Assembly: GCF_002950945.1 (NCBI RefSeq)
Contig: NZ_CP012673.1
Coordinates: 4,215,001 to 4,279,000, forward strand
Origin: Sorangium cellulosum
GTDB lineage: Bacteria > Myxococcota_A > Polyangia > Polyangiales > Polyangiaceae
Length of the DNA stretch: 64,000 bases
Direction of reading: 5' to 3'
The notes beneath the pieces were generated by a model. The model saw only the letters and a list, made by a program, of their open reading frames with translations, did not search any database and was not told the origin of the DNA. Of this stretch, positions 1 through 12,897 are shown one piece after another. The translations under genes and the position numbers were made by a program. Within the stretch, counting starts at the first letter, position 1, and each line of letters begins with the position of its first letter.

Positions 1-390
1 CAGGACAATTGTATCCTGCATGACGGAGCCGCGAGAATGCAAGCAGTATGTAAGTAGTTTTTACGTTCGCAGCCACGAGCGTGACAGCGCGGTCTTCTGT
101 GTCGGGCAAGCGCCCCACTCACCGGAGTGCGCCCCTCTGTCGTGTCGTGTGGCATCGTGCGATACCGTATGTCCACAGGCACCCCCGCGCGCTCAGGCGC
201 GCAATTGTGCACCTCCTGCGGCGATCCCGCAGGCACCCTCTCGATCACAAAGGCCCCGGGTATCTCACCGGCCTATCGAGCCCCTGACTCTCACGCTTCG
301 TATCGCGCATCTCCCTCGGGGAGAGCGGAGCTCGGAGAGTGTGTTGACGTCTTGCGCGCGGGCGGCCGCAGCCCTGGGGCGTCGTGTTGC
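1..390. other. Intergenic region at window edge, no gene recognised
   Basis: No convincing coding sequence is visible here. The open frames on both strands have no recognisable domain and no good ribosome site. Bases 1-18 form an imperfect inverted repeat around a perfect 8-bp palindrome (ACAATTGT at 5-12), which could be an operator for a gene to the left of the window. The stretch around 40-70 is less GC-rich than its surroundings. Function is unknown. Confidence 0.4.
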
Positions 391-1032
391 CTATTTCTGC
401 CCGGCCAGCGCGAGTCGGACGCCGAGCAGGATGAAGACGGCGCCGGTCGCCCGATCGAGGGGGCGCGCCCAGCGAGTCCGTCGCGCGAGCACCCCGCGCA
501 CCGACCCTGCGAGGATCCCCACGAGGCCGTTCACGAGCGTCCCCGTGATGCAGAATGTCGTCCCCAGCAAGAGGAACTGGAGCGCGACCGGGCCATGGTC
601 GGCGCTGACGAACTGGGGGACGAACGCGAGGAAGAACAGCGCGACCTTCGGGTTCAGCACGCTGGTCATCACGGCGCGCCAGAGGACGCCGTCCCTCGGC
701 GCAACAGGGAGGTTCGGCGGCGATGGCGCCGCGGATGGATCAGCGGGCGAGAGCAGCGCCCTGACGCCGAGGTAGACCAGATAGGCCGCACCGGCGTACT
801 TCACGACGGAGAACGCGAGCGCCGACGATACCAGGAGGGCCGACAGCCCCGCGGCCGCGGCCGCCGTATGGACGAGCCCCCCGGCGCCGATCCCGAGCGC
901 CGCGAGCACGCCGCTCCGTCGACCCGCGCTGGTCCCCGCGGCGAAGACGAACATCATGTCCGGCCCCGGGGTGAGGTTGAGCGCGAGCCCGGTCACGACG
1001 AACAACCCGAAGAGCGTGGGATCGACGAGCAT
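391..1032 (-). CDS. LysE/RhtB-family amino-acid exporter
   Basis: A 213-residue inner-membrane protein of the LysE/RhtB family, which exports amino acids or homoserine-lactone-like compounds by proton antiport. The N-terminus carries the family signature, NLTPGPDMMFV, at about residues 18-28. About five to six hydrophobic helices follow, and the length matches the usual 200-215 residues. I chose the ATG at 1032 because the reading frame upstream of it is Arg-rich and unlike the family, while the family sequence begins exactly there (MLVDPTLFG). The gene stands alone. The remnant P450/carboxylase pair lies upstream on its promoter side, so its promoter must lie between 1033 and about 1156. The substrate cannot be predicted from sequence. 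Confidence 0.88.
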   Translation of the reverse strand: MLVDPTLFGLFVVTGLALNLTPGPDMMFVFAAGTSAGRRSGVLAALGIGAGGLVHTAAAAAGLSALLVSSALAFSVVKYAGAAYLVYLGVRALLSPADPSAAPSPPNLPVAPRDGVLWRAVMTSVLNPKVALFFLAFVPQFVSADHGPVALQFLLLGTTFCITGTLVNGLVGILAGSVRGVLARRTRWARPLDRATGAVFILLGVRLALAGQK

Positions 1033-1156
1033 GCTGGTCTTCTCCCAGAAATACCACTCTTCTCCACATCGCGCCCGCGAGTCGAGAGCCCGCTGGGCGG
1101 CAGGCCTCCAGGAGGACAGGGCGCGCGGAGGCGCGCCCGGCCGGAGCTCTCGCCCC

Positions 1157-1297
1157 TCAGGCGGGCCTGAACCGCAGCGGGAGCTCCAGCACGCCGTTCG
1201 TCTGGTTCGACGCCTGGGGCACGACCTCACCGGCGATCTCGAAGCTCTCCCAGCGCTCGACGAGGGCCGCAAGGGCCTCCTGCAGCTCGATCTGCGC
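1157..1297 (-). pseudogene. Cytochrome P450 C-terminal remnant
   Basis: About 46 codons on the minus strand, ending in a proper stop at 1157-1159, read like the last segment of a bacterial cytochrome P450. They include an Ala-Gln-Ile-Glu-Leu helix, a FEIAGE-type segment and a final SNQTNGVLELPLRF strand, which resembles the SNxxxGxxxLPVRF ending of many P450s. The haem-binding Cys motif and everything upstream are missing. At about 1298 the similarity stops abruptly and the same DNA becomes the plus-strand carboxylase fragment. I therefore read it as a gene end truncated by rearrangement. The assignment rests on a short stretch and is tentative. Confidence 0.45.
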
Positions 1298-1298
1298 G

Positions 1299-1925
1299 GT
1301 GTGCGGCTCCGACGCGGCGGGCGTCGTGTGGGCGGTCGGCAGCATGGTCAAGCGATGGCGCGTCGGCGACGAGGTCATCGTGCTGGGCAGCCAGGATGAC
1401 GGCGAGGACGAGGAGTGCAACGGCGGTGATCCGCTGCTCTCTCCGACGCAGCGGATATGGGGATACGAGACGCCCCATGGCTCCTTCGCCCAGTTCACGG
1501 TGGTGAAGGGGCGGCAGCTGCTCGCGCGACCCCGGGGCCTCACCTGGGCAGAGAGCGCCTGTTATCTCGCCTCGCTGGCGACGTCGTACCGCATGCTGTT
1601 CGGGCACGCCCCGCACACCCTGCGGCCGGGGCAGAACGTGCTCGTCTGGGGCGCGGCCGGCGGGCTGGGCTCGATGGCTGTCCAGCTGGTCGCCGCGACG
1701 GGAGCGAACGCGATCGGCGTGATCTCGGACGAGAAGAAGCGCGATTTCGTCATGTCCCTGGGCGCCAAGGGCGTCATCAACCGCACCCAGTTCAGGTGCT
1801 GGGGGCCGCTGCGCTCGCTCGACGACGCGGCTTACGCGGAGTACATGAGCGAGGTGCGTCGCTTCGGTAACATGGCCGCGCTCGTCCAGGCCAGGGCCGC
1901 GGGCATGCGCTCGCGCGAAAAATAA
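1299..1925 (+). pseudogene. ccr: Crotonyl-CoA carboxylase/reductase internal fragment
   Basis: An internal piece of a crotonyl-CoA carboxylase/reductase, the enzyme that makes ethylmalonyl-CoA from crotonyl-CoA, CO2 and NADPH. Recognisable blocks are GSDAAGVVWAVG near the start, GDEVIVLGSQDDGEDEECNG, QRIWGYETP, and the Rossmann motif VWGAAGGLGSMAVQL. The segment DEKKRDFVMSLGAKGVINR follows. A full enzyme is about 420-450 residues, while this frame gives about 208. It starts abruptly at GSDA without the catalytic N-terminus. After RRFG, about 20 residues before the stop, it loses similarity, so the C-terminal half is absent. It also lacks a plausible ribosome site. With the antiparallel P450 end it looks like debris from a polyketide-type gene cluster. 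Confidence 0.8.
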
Positions 1926-2003
1926 GCCCCACGGTAACTCGCCCGTCGCGAGGTAACACTCGTGTCGATCTCCGGTCTCCGGTCCTCTCCGGCGACGGCG
2001 GTA

Positions 2004-2152
2004 GGCCCTCGGAGGGGGTGTTCGTGGCGCGGTGTGGGGATGGGCCGATGTCTGAGCCTGGGACATGGTCCCTCCGGCTCGCCGGAGGGACCATGTCCCA
2101 GGCGAGTTCGGCGGGGCCCCACACCGCGCCACGAACACCCCCTCCGAGGGCC
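2004..2152. repeat. Nested 149-bp palindrome (36-bp and 23-bp arms)
   Basis: Outer arms at 2004-2039 and 2117-2152 are perfect 36-bp reverse complements. Inside them, 2056-2078 and 2081-2103 are perfect 23-bp reverse complements with a 2-base centre. The short stretches between outer and inner arms (2040-2055 and 2104-2116) do not pair. The element lies between the converging ends of the carboxylase remnant and the patatin gene, 8 bases from the patatin stop codon. It could act as a two-way terminator or be a non-autonomous mobile palindrome. Confidence 0.95.
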
Positions 2153-2160
2153 GGGCAGCT

Positions 2161-3443
2161 CTAGATGGACCCCCCCGGCCCCACCGGCGGCGGGATCGAC
2201 CACTCCGCGCTGTCCGACAGCCTGGGCTCCACGTCCTCCCCCGCGCTCCCGAAGAAATCCGCGATGTCGTGGCGCCGCGCCTCCGCGTCCGCCCTCCCGA
2301 GCGAGATCAGCTTGCTCGTGAACGACCCGTCGAACAGGAGGTAACTCGCCAGATCCGCGTCGTTGTCCTGCCCGACGTCCACCAGCGAGAGCAGCCGCCG
2401 CATCATCGCCGTCCCCCCCTGGACCTTGCCCGCCTTCACGTGCTCCGCCGCGAGCCGCCCGAGATCCACGCTCGGCCGCACCACCAGCGTCTCCACCCGC
2501 CGGTACGGCAGCGCCCCCCGCTCCGCCGCCGCGTCGTTGATCTTCCTCAGGAAATCCGGGCCGAACGCCTGCTCCCCGTCCTCGATCATGTGGTTGACCC
2601 GCGTCAGCACCTCGAAATCCGTCTGGATGTGGTCGAGCAGGAACGCGTTCAGGACCTTGCCGAGCACGAGCGCCATCCCCGGCTGCTTGCCGCTGTCGCC
2701 CGCGTCGATGCTGCGCACCTCCCGCGACAGGCCGATCGCCAGCACGTGCGTCGCCCCCAGCCGGAGCGCCGGCGCGATCGGCGTGTTCTGCCGCACCCCG
2801 CCGTCCATGTAGAGGTCGCGCCCGATGCGGACCGGCGGGAACAGGATCGGGATCGCCGCCGACGCGAGCGCGTGCGGCGGGCCGATCAGCGCCCCGCGGA
2901 TCACCGTCCGCGGCGGGGCCGTCGTCGGCAGCGTGCCGTCCGGGCCCGTCTGCATGAAGATCACCGTGCGGCCCGTCGCGATCTCCGTCGCCGACACGCT
3001 CACCGCCGAGAGGTAACCGTGGCGCAGCGTGCGCGCGATCGCCCGCCACGGGATCTCCTTCTCGACGAGCCGCTGCATCGGCGACACGTCGAACAGCCCC
3101 ACCCCCTGCGAGCCGCCGCCGAACAAGAGCCGCGGCAGCGAGACCGCCTGCCGCACCCCGAAGCCGAGCACCGTCTCCAGCCGGAGCTGCGACCAGAGGT
3201 TGACGAGGCGCCGGACCCCCAGCGTCGGGTCGTCGAGGTGCGCCGCGAGGTAACACGCGTTCACCGCGCCCACCGACGTGCCGCACAGGATGTCGATGCG
3301 CGGCGGCGCCCCGCGCAGGCGGGCGAACTGGTCGAGCACGTACGACATCACGCCGACCTCGTACGCGCCCCGCGCGCCGCCGCCCGAGAGGATCACCGCC
3401 ACCTTGCGGCGCGGCTTCGCCGAGGCCCTTGCTCCCGTCCCGC

Positions 3444-3447
<4 letters not shown>
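2161..3447 (-). CDS. Patatin-like phospholipase
   Basis: A 428-residue patatin-family lipid acyl hydrolase, predicted to use a Ser-Asp dyad on phospholipids or other acyl lipids. Visible motifs are the oxyanion-hole glycines GGGARGAYEVG near residues 22-32, the nucleophile elbow GTSVG near residue 56, and DGGVRQN carrying the catalytic Asp. It has no clear signal peptide, so it is probably cytoplasmic or a secreted effector of another route. Its ATG overlaps the stop of the upstream kinase gene by 4 bp (ATGA), which indicates translational coupling and probably a shared role. Myxobacterial patatins of this size are often near signalling kinases. The downstream palindrome begins 8 bases after its stop. 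Confidence 0.9.
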
Positions 3448-7886
<4,439 letters not shown>

Positions 7887-8383
7887 GCAGCGAAGCGGCG
7901 CGTGCGCGCCGAGGCTGGGGGGCGCCGGGCGCGGTGGATCGAGGTGACCGAGGAGAAGCATCGCGCGCGGCTCCCCCGATCCACAGGAAGACTACGGGTT
8001 GCCCCGCATGGTAGCGTCCCGCCCGCTCCTTCGGGGAGACAACCATGGTGGAAAGGCGAATCTTTCTCGGCGGGTCGGGGATCCGCCGGGAGGGTGAGCC
8101 TCCCTGCGCGCCGCGGCTCCGAGGTCGCGCGCGGCCTGCCGGACGCCGGCGCCTCGCGGCGCCTCGCGCGCCCTGACCCCGCCCCGCGAGCCCGCCCGGC
8201 GGAGCTCGCGCCGCGCTCCGCCGTCGAGATCGAGAAAGCGATTGCCCAGGAAGTCCGCGTCTGTTAAAGCGGACGTCGCATCTAAGATAGAAGACGTTTG
8301 GCGCCCGAACCCGCCCGCACCGGATCCATCCGTGGATGGGGCTGTGTGTGTGTGCGTGCGCGCCTGAAACGCTGAGGATGGCA
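7887..8383. other. Divergent promoter region
   Basis: About 500 bases separate the kinase gene from the divergent flavoprotein operon, so promoters for both should lie here. A 6-bp hairpin pairs 8253-8258 with 8269-8274. A lower-GC patch follows with a TAAGAT hexamer at 8283-8288. CCATCC/GGATGG (8326-8331 and 8334-8339) forms another small hairpin, followed by a TG dinucleotide run near 8342-8356. No promoter can be assigned with confidence. Confidence 0.5.
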
Positions 8384-10117
8384 ATGGACATTCGCGTGAC
8401 AGAGGCGGACGTCGTCGTCGTGGGCGGCGGCAGCGCCGGATCCACGGCGGCGGTGGAGGCGCAGCAGCGGCTCCCGAGGGGGAGGGTCGTCCTCCTCGAG
8501 AAGGCGCATATCAAGCGCAGCGGCGCGATAGCGATCGGAATGGACGGGCTGAACAATGCGATCATCCCCGGCCACGCGACGCCCGAGCAATACGTGAAGG
8601 AAATCACGGTCGCCAACGATGGCATCGTGAACCAGCGCGCCATCTACGAGTATGCGCGAAACAGCTTCGCCATGCTCCAGGAGCTCGACTCCTGGGGCGT
8701 CAAGTTCCAGAAGACGCGATCGGGCGATTTCGACGTCAAGAAGGTCCACCACAACGGGAGTTACGTGCTCCCGATGCCGGAGGGCTACGATCTGAAGAAG
8801 ATCCTCACCCGGATGGTCAAGCGCGCCGGGGTGCGCGTGATCAACCGGGTGATGGCCACCCGCGTCCTCGTGACCGAGGGGCAGGTCGCCGGGGTGATCG
8901 GCTTCGACACCCGGGAAGGCCATATCGAGATCATCAAGGCGCGGGCGGTGATCCTCTGCTGTGGCGCCTCCGGGCGGCTCGGGCTGCCGGCGTCGGGGTA
9001 CCTCCACGGCACGTACGAGAACCCCTCGAACGCCGGCGACGGCTACTCGATGGCGTACCACGCGGGCGCGGAGCTCACCGGGATCGAGTGCTTCCAGATC
9101 AACCCGCTCATCAAGGACTACAATGGTCCCGCCTGCGCCTACGTGACCGGCCCGCTCGGCGGGCACACGGTGAACGCGAAGGGGAACCGCTTCATCGAGA
9201 GCGATTACTGGAGCGGGCAGATGATGCTGGAGTTCTACCGGGAGCTCCACTCCGCGAACGGCCCCGTCTACCTGAAGCTCACCCACCTCGCCCCGGAGAC
9301 GATCACCGAGGTCGAGCGGGTGCTCCACCAGACGGAGCGCCCGAGCCGCGGTCGCTTCCACGAGGGCAGGGGGCACAGCTACGCGAACGATCTCGTCGAG
9401 ATGCACATCTCCGAGATCGGCCTGTGCAGCGGCCACAGCGCGTCGGGCGTCTGGGTCAACGAGAAGGGCGAGACCACCGTGCCCGGGCTCTACTCCGCCG
9501 GCGACATGGCGTGTGTGCCGCACAACTATCTGCTCGGCGCGCTCACCTACGGGAAGATCTGCGCGCAGAACGCGCTCGACTACCTCGATCGCGCCCCGGC
9601 GCTCGAGCCCCGGAGCGACGCGGTGGACGCCGAGCGCGAGCGCATCCTCGCCCCGCTCTCGCGCGGGAGCGGGATACCCCCTCACCAGTACGAATACAAG
9701 GTGCGGCGGCTCGTGAACGATTACCTGCAGCCGCCGAAGACAGGGAACCGGATGGCGCTCGGGCTCGAGTATTTCATGCGGGCGAAGGACGAGCTCGAGC
9801 AGGTCACCGCGACGAGCCCCCACGAGCTCATGCGGGTGATGGAATGCCATTTCATCCGCGACTGCGCGGAGATGGCCGCGCGCGCCTCGCTCTACCGGAC
9901 CGAGAGCCGCTGGGGCCTCTACCATTACCGGCTCGACTACCCCGAGATGGATGACCGCCGCTGGTTCGTGCACGTGAACCTGAAGAAGGGCGAGGGCGGC
10001 GAGATGGTCTGCCTGGAGAGGCCCGTGGAGCCGTACCTCTTCCCGATCGACGACGGCGACGTCAAGGCCTACGACAAGCTGCGTATCCCGGCCGGGGAGC
10101 AGCGCGCGCCGCTCTGA
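8384..10117 (+). CDS. AprA-like FAD flavoprotein (fumarate reductase/APS reductase superfamily)
   Basis: A 577-residue flavoprotein of the succinate dehydrogenase/fumarate reductase/adenylylsulfate reductase superfamily. The N-terminal FAD motif is VVVVGGGSAGS at about residues 11-21. The following KAHIKRSGAIAIGMDGLNN block resembles AprA (APS reductase alpha) more than SdhA. A C-terminal FAD block reads VPGLYSAGDMACVPHNYLLGA. Length is close to other AprA-like proteins. The ATG at 8384 is preferred: GAGG sits 6 bases ahead of it, but directly abuts the alternative ATG at 8378. It is followed 35 bases later by a dicluster ferredoxin that would be its electron partner, then by an ABC importer. 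The substrate is unknown. Organosulfur or another oxyanion is plausible from context only. Confidence 0.82.
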   Translation: MDIRVTEADVVVVGGGSAGSTAAVEAQQRLPRGRVVLLEKAHIKRSGAIAIGMDGLNNAIIPGHATPEQYVKEITVANDGIVNQRAIYEYARNSFAMLQELDSWGVKFQKTRSGDFDVKKVHHNGSYVLPMPEGYDLKKILTRMVKRAGVRVINRVMATRVLVTEGQVAGVIGFDTREGHIEIIKARAVILCCGASGRLGLPASGYLHGTYENPSNAGDGYSMAYHAGAELTGIECFQINPLIKDYNGPACAYVTGPLGGHTVNAKGNRFIESDYWSGQMMLEFYRELHSANGPVYLKLTHLAPETITEVERVLHQTERPSRGRFHEGRGHSYANDLVEMHISEIGLCSGHSASGVWVNEKGETTVPGLYSAGDMACVPHNYLLGALTYGKICAQNALDYLDRAPALEPRSDAVDAERERILAPLSRGSGIPPHQYEYKVRRLVNDYLQPPKTGNRMALGLEYFMRAKDELEQVTATSPHELMRVMECHFIRDCAEMAARASLYRTESRWGLYHYRLDYPEMDDRRWFVHVNLKKGEGGEMVCLERPVEPYLFPIDDGDVKAYDKLRIPAGEQRAPL

Positions 10118-10152
10118 GGGCGCGGGCGCGGATCGAAACGACGAGGAACAGA

Positions 10153-10437
10153 ATGGGTCACCTTCCGAACCGAGAGTCAATCAAGGCCCAGCGCGCCAAG
10201 ACCGCGGGCCACGCCGAGGCCGTCGTCCGGCTCGATCTGCCGGTCGTGGTCGACGAGGCGTCCTGTATCAAGGGCTGCCGGATCTGCATCGACTCGTGCC
10301 CTGTCGACTGCCTCGCCATCCACCCGGAGACGAAGAAGGCGCACATGGCCTACGACGAGTGCTGGTATTGCCTCGCGTGCGAGATCGACTGTCCCAAAGA
10401 GGCGATCACGGTGAAGATCCCCTTTCTCCTCCGGTAG
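10153..10437 (+). CDS. AprB-like 2x[4Fe-4S] ferredoxin
   Basis: A 94-residue ferredoxin with two [4Fe-4S] motifs. The first is CIKGCRICIDSCP (spacing Cx3Cx2Cx3CP) and the second is CWYCLACEIDCP (Cx2Cx2Cx3CP). This matches the iron-sulfur core of AprB, the small subunit of APS reductase, but lacks AprB's long C-terminal tail that wraps around the alpha subunit. It starts at an ATG with an AGGA box 7 bases upstream. Placed directly behind the flavoprotein, it most likely passes electrons to or from the FAD subunit in the cytoplasm. Operon position and cofactor logic both support a two-subunit enzyme. The electron donor cannot be told from sequence. Confidence 0.88.
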   Translation: MGHLPNRESIKAQRAKTAGHAEAVVRLDLPVVVDEASCIKGCRICIDSCPVDCLAIHPETKKAHMAYDECWYCLACEIDCPKEAITVKIPFLLR

Positions 10438-10457
10438 CGGGCGGAGGCGGAGACGAC

Positions 10458-11441
10458 ATGACAGAGCCGTCGCTTGCGCAGGATCTCGCGGGCGTCCTCA
10501 GGGACCCCGACCCCAACGCCCGCCAGCTCGCGCTGATGGAGCTCGAGGACCTCTCGGACCCGGAGCTCGTGGGGCCGCTCATCGAGGCCGTGAAGGACGA
10601 GGACCCCACGGTGCGGGCGCTCGCGCTCGGGCACCTCGAGGACCTCGGCGACCCCGGCGCGGTGCCGGCCGTGCTCGGCGCGCTCGAGGACAGGGACGCG
10701 CACGTGCGCGAGGTGGCCGCGACGGCGCTCCGCGAGTTCCGCGGGCCGGAGGCGGCGCGCCACCTCATCGCGGCGGTCGCGCACCCGCGCCCGTTCGTGC
10801 GCGCGTCGGCGGTCGTGGCGCTCCGCGAGCTCCGAGACGGCCGGGCGGTCGCGCCCCTCGAGGGCGCGCTCGGCGATCCGGAGCCGGAGGTGCGGCGCGA
10901 GGTGGTGCTCGCCCTCGCCTACCTGCGGCGGCCCGAGACGGCGCCCGCGCTCCGCGCCCGCCTGCGCGACCCCGACGCGGGGGTGCGGCAGGTCGCGGTC
11001 GGCGCGCTCGAGGCGGTCGGCGCGCTCGTGGAGCCCGCGCTCGTGGACGAGGTCGTCGCGCTGCTCTCCGATCCCGACTGGCGCGTCCGCGTCGAGGCCG
11101 CGATCGTGCTCGGCCGCGCGGAGCACGGCCGCGCGGCGCCGGCGTTGCAGCGGGCGCTCGACGACGGCGCCTGGCAGGTCCGCAAGGAGTCGGCGCTCGC
11201 GCTCGGGCGGCTCCGGGCCGCCGCGGCCGCGCCCGACCTCGTGGGCATGCTCGCGAGCGACACGCCGGATCTGCGCAAGGCGGCCGCCCAGGCGCTCGGC
11301 GAGCTGCGGGCGGCGGCCGCCGCAGCGCCGCTCCGCGGCCTGCTCGACGACACCGACGTCGAGGTGCGCAAGGCGGCCGCCCGCGCCCTCGAGGCCATCC
11401 AGACAGGAGCCGGACGACATGAGACGCTGGCGAGGAACTGA
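10458..11441 (+). CDS. HEAT-repeat protein
   Basis: A 327-residue protein made almost wholly of about ten HEAT-like (PBS-lyase type) helical repeats of about 31 residues. They show recurrent D-x-x-VR-x-x-A and ALGxL patterns (for example DPDAGVRQVAVGALEA). There is no signal peptide or membrane segment. Such repeats act as docking surfaces. The start is ATG 10458 (MTEPSLAQD), 20 bases after the ferredoxin stop, because the repeat array begins immediately after it. Its C-terminal codons overlap the next gene by 23 bases, so expression is tied to the operon. A role as assembly factor or scaffold for the flavoprotein-ferredoxin pair is inference. The repeat pattern itself is plain. Confidence 0.88.
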   Translation: MTEPSLAQDLAGVLRDPDPNARQLALMELEDLSDPELVGPLIEAVKDEDPTVRALALGHLEDLGDPGAVPAVLGALEDRDAHVREVAATALREFRGPEAARHLIAAVAHPRPFVRASAVVALRELRDGRAVAPLEGALGDPEPEVRREVVLALAYLRRPETAPALRARLRDPDAGVRQVAVGALEAVGALVEPALVDEVVALLSDPDWRVRVEAAIVLGRAEHGRAAPALQRALDDGAWQVRKESALALGRLRAAAAAPDLVGMLASDTPDLRKAAAQALGELRAAAAAAPLRGLLDDTDVEVRKAAARALEAIQTGAGRHETLARN

Positions 11442-12897
11442 GCTGATGACGCGGGCGACGACCTGGGCGCTGCGCGCGCTCGTCCTGCTCGCCCTGGTCC
11501 TCGCGGGCGCGGCGTGCGGCTCGCAGGAGAAGCAGAAGATCCGCATCGCGATCGGGACGCAGGACACGACGATCAACTGCGCCGCCGGCGGGCTCCTGAT
11601 CCGCGAGCTCAAGCTGCTCGAGAAGCACCTGCCGCGGGACGGCAAGTACAAGGACGTGGAGTTCGAGATCGTCTGGAAGGACTTCACGTCGGGGCCGCCG
11701 CTGACGACCGAGATGGTCGCCGAGAAGCTCGACATCGGCGCGATGGCCGATTTCCCCGGCGTGCTGAACGGGGTCGCGTTCCAGAAGCAGGGCAGCCGCA
11801 GCCAGTTCATCGCCACGCTGTCCGGCAGCCCGCTCGGGAGCGGCAACGGCGTCGTCGTGCCGCTCGACTCCCCGGCCACGAGCCTGAAGGACCTGAAGGG
11901 CAAGCAGATCTCCGTCCCCTTCGGCTCGTCCGCGCACGGCATGCTGCTCCGGGCGATCCGCGATCTCGGCTGGGATCCCGAGAAGGACGTGACGCTGGTC
12001 TCGCAGTCGCCCGAGGTCGGCGGCTCCTCGCTGAAGGCGAAGAAGATCGACGCCCACGCCGACTTCGTCCCCTTCGCCGAGCTGTTCCCCTTCCGCGGCT
12101 TCGCGCGGAAGATCTACGACGGCGCCAGCGTCAAGGTGCCGACGGCGCACGGCGTGCTCGTGCGCGCCGCGTACGCGGAGAAGCACCCGGAGATCGTCGT
12201 GGCCTTCCTCAAGGCGTCGATCGAGGCGGATCGCCTGTTCGCGGAGGAGCCCGAGAAGTACAGCGAGCTCATCGAGAAGGTGACGGGCATCGACGCCGAG
12301 GTCGCCTACATGTTCCACGGCCCGCTCGGCATCCAGACGCGGGATTTCACGATCAAGCCCGAGGTCCGGCGCGCCCTCCAGGTCGCCGCGGACACGCTCA
12401 CGCTGCTCAAGCGGACCGACACGGCGCTCGACGTCGGCGCGTTCGTGGAGGAGCGGTACATCCGGCGCGCGGCGGAGGAGCTCGGGATCGACTACGAGGC
12501 GCGGCTCCAGAGCTACGCGAAGCTCCCGCTGTCCGGCGGCGACGCGCTCACCGGCGAGCCCATCGACGACCCGGCCCTCGCCGCGCAGCTCTGGGTCGCG
12601 GGCGAGCCGAAGGTGCGCGTGTACCGGAGCCCGGCGAACGCGCTCGCCGCGCGGAGGAAGCTCCTGGCCGAGGGCAAGGAGATCCGCGCCGCCTTCGTGC
12701 ACGACCGCAACAGCGGGGTGAAGCTGCTCGCCGACCGCGCGTGGTACACGAGGCGCCCCGACGGCAGCGTCTCGGCGTTCCTCGCGAAGGAGGACGCCGA
12801 GGCGTGGGCCGCCGCGGCGCCGTCGGACGGCGCGGTGGTGGTCGACGTCGAGTCCCTGGAGCGCGACCTCGCGAAGGTCACGGCGGCGGCGCCATGA
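11419..12897 (+). CDS. ABC substrate-binding lipoprotein with C-terminal extension
   Basis: A 492-residue periplasmic substrate-binding lipoprotein of the nitrate/sulfonate/taurine type (SsuA/TauA/NrtA-like). A hydrophobic leader ends in the lipobox LAGAAC near residues 28-33. The binding core runs to about residue 370 and shows KIRIAIG, then SLKDLKGKQISVPFGSSAHGML. These proteins are usually about 320 residues. The last ~110 residues are an extra domain with a VHDRNSGVKLLADRAWY segment and a SAFLAKEDAEAWA segment, reminiscent of NosL-type metal-binding proteins. AGGAG sits 9 bases before ATG 11419, supporting that start. ATG 11446 is a possible alternative. Its stop overlaps the permease start by 4 bp. 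Confidence 0.86.
   Translation: MRRWRGTELMTRATTWALRALVLLALVLAGAACGSQEKQKIRIAIGTQDTTINCAAGGLLIRELKLLEKHLPRDGKYKDVEFEIVWKDFTSGPPLTTEMVAEKLDIGAMADFPGVLNGVAFQKQGSRSQFIATLSGSPLGSGNGVVVPLDSPATSLKDLKGKQISVPFGSSAHGMLLRAIRDLGWDPEKDVTLVSQSPEVGGSSLKAKKIDAHADFVPFAELFPFRGFARKIYDGASVKVPTAHGVLVRAAYAEKHPEIVVAFLKASIEADRLFAEEPEKYSELIEKVTGIDAEVAYMFHGPLGIQTRDFTIKPEVRRALQVAADTLTLLKRTDTALDVGAFVEERYIRRAAEELGIDYEARLQSYAKLPLSGGDALTGEPIDDPALAAQLWVAGEPKVRVYRSPANALAARRKLLAEGKEIRAAFVHDRNSGVKLLADRAWYTRRPDGSVSAFLAKEDAEAWAAAAPSDGAVVVDVESLERDLAKVTAAAP

Noticed and set aside
1-18. Operator-like palindrome at the window edge
   Set aside because: Only the central 8 bp are perfectly symmetric and the regulated gene would lie outside the window, so it was noted in the edge region only.
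8340-8358. TG dinucleotide run as Z-DNA or a functional microsatellite
   Set aside because: Short and imperfect; no reason to assign a role beyond base composition.
11446-11448. ATG 11446 as start of the binding protein
   Set aside because: Possible, but AGGAG lies 9 bases before ATG 11419, a better spacing, so the earlier start was kept; both leave the lipobox intact.
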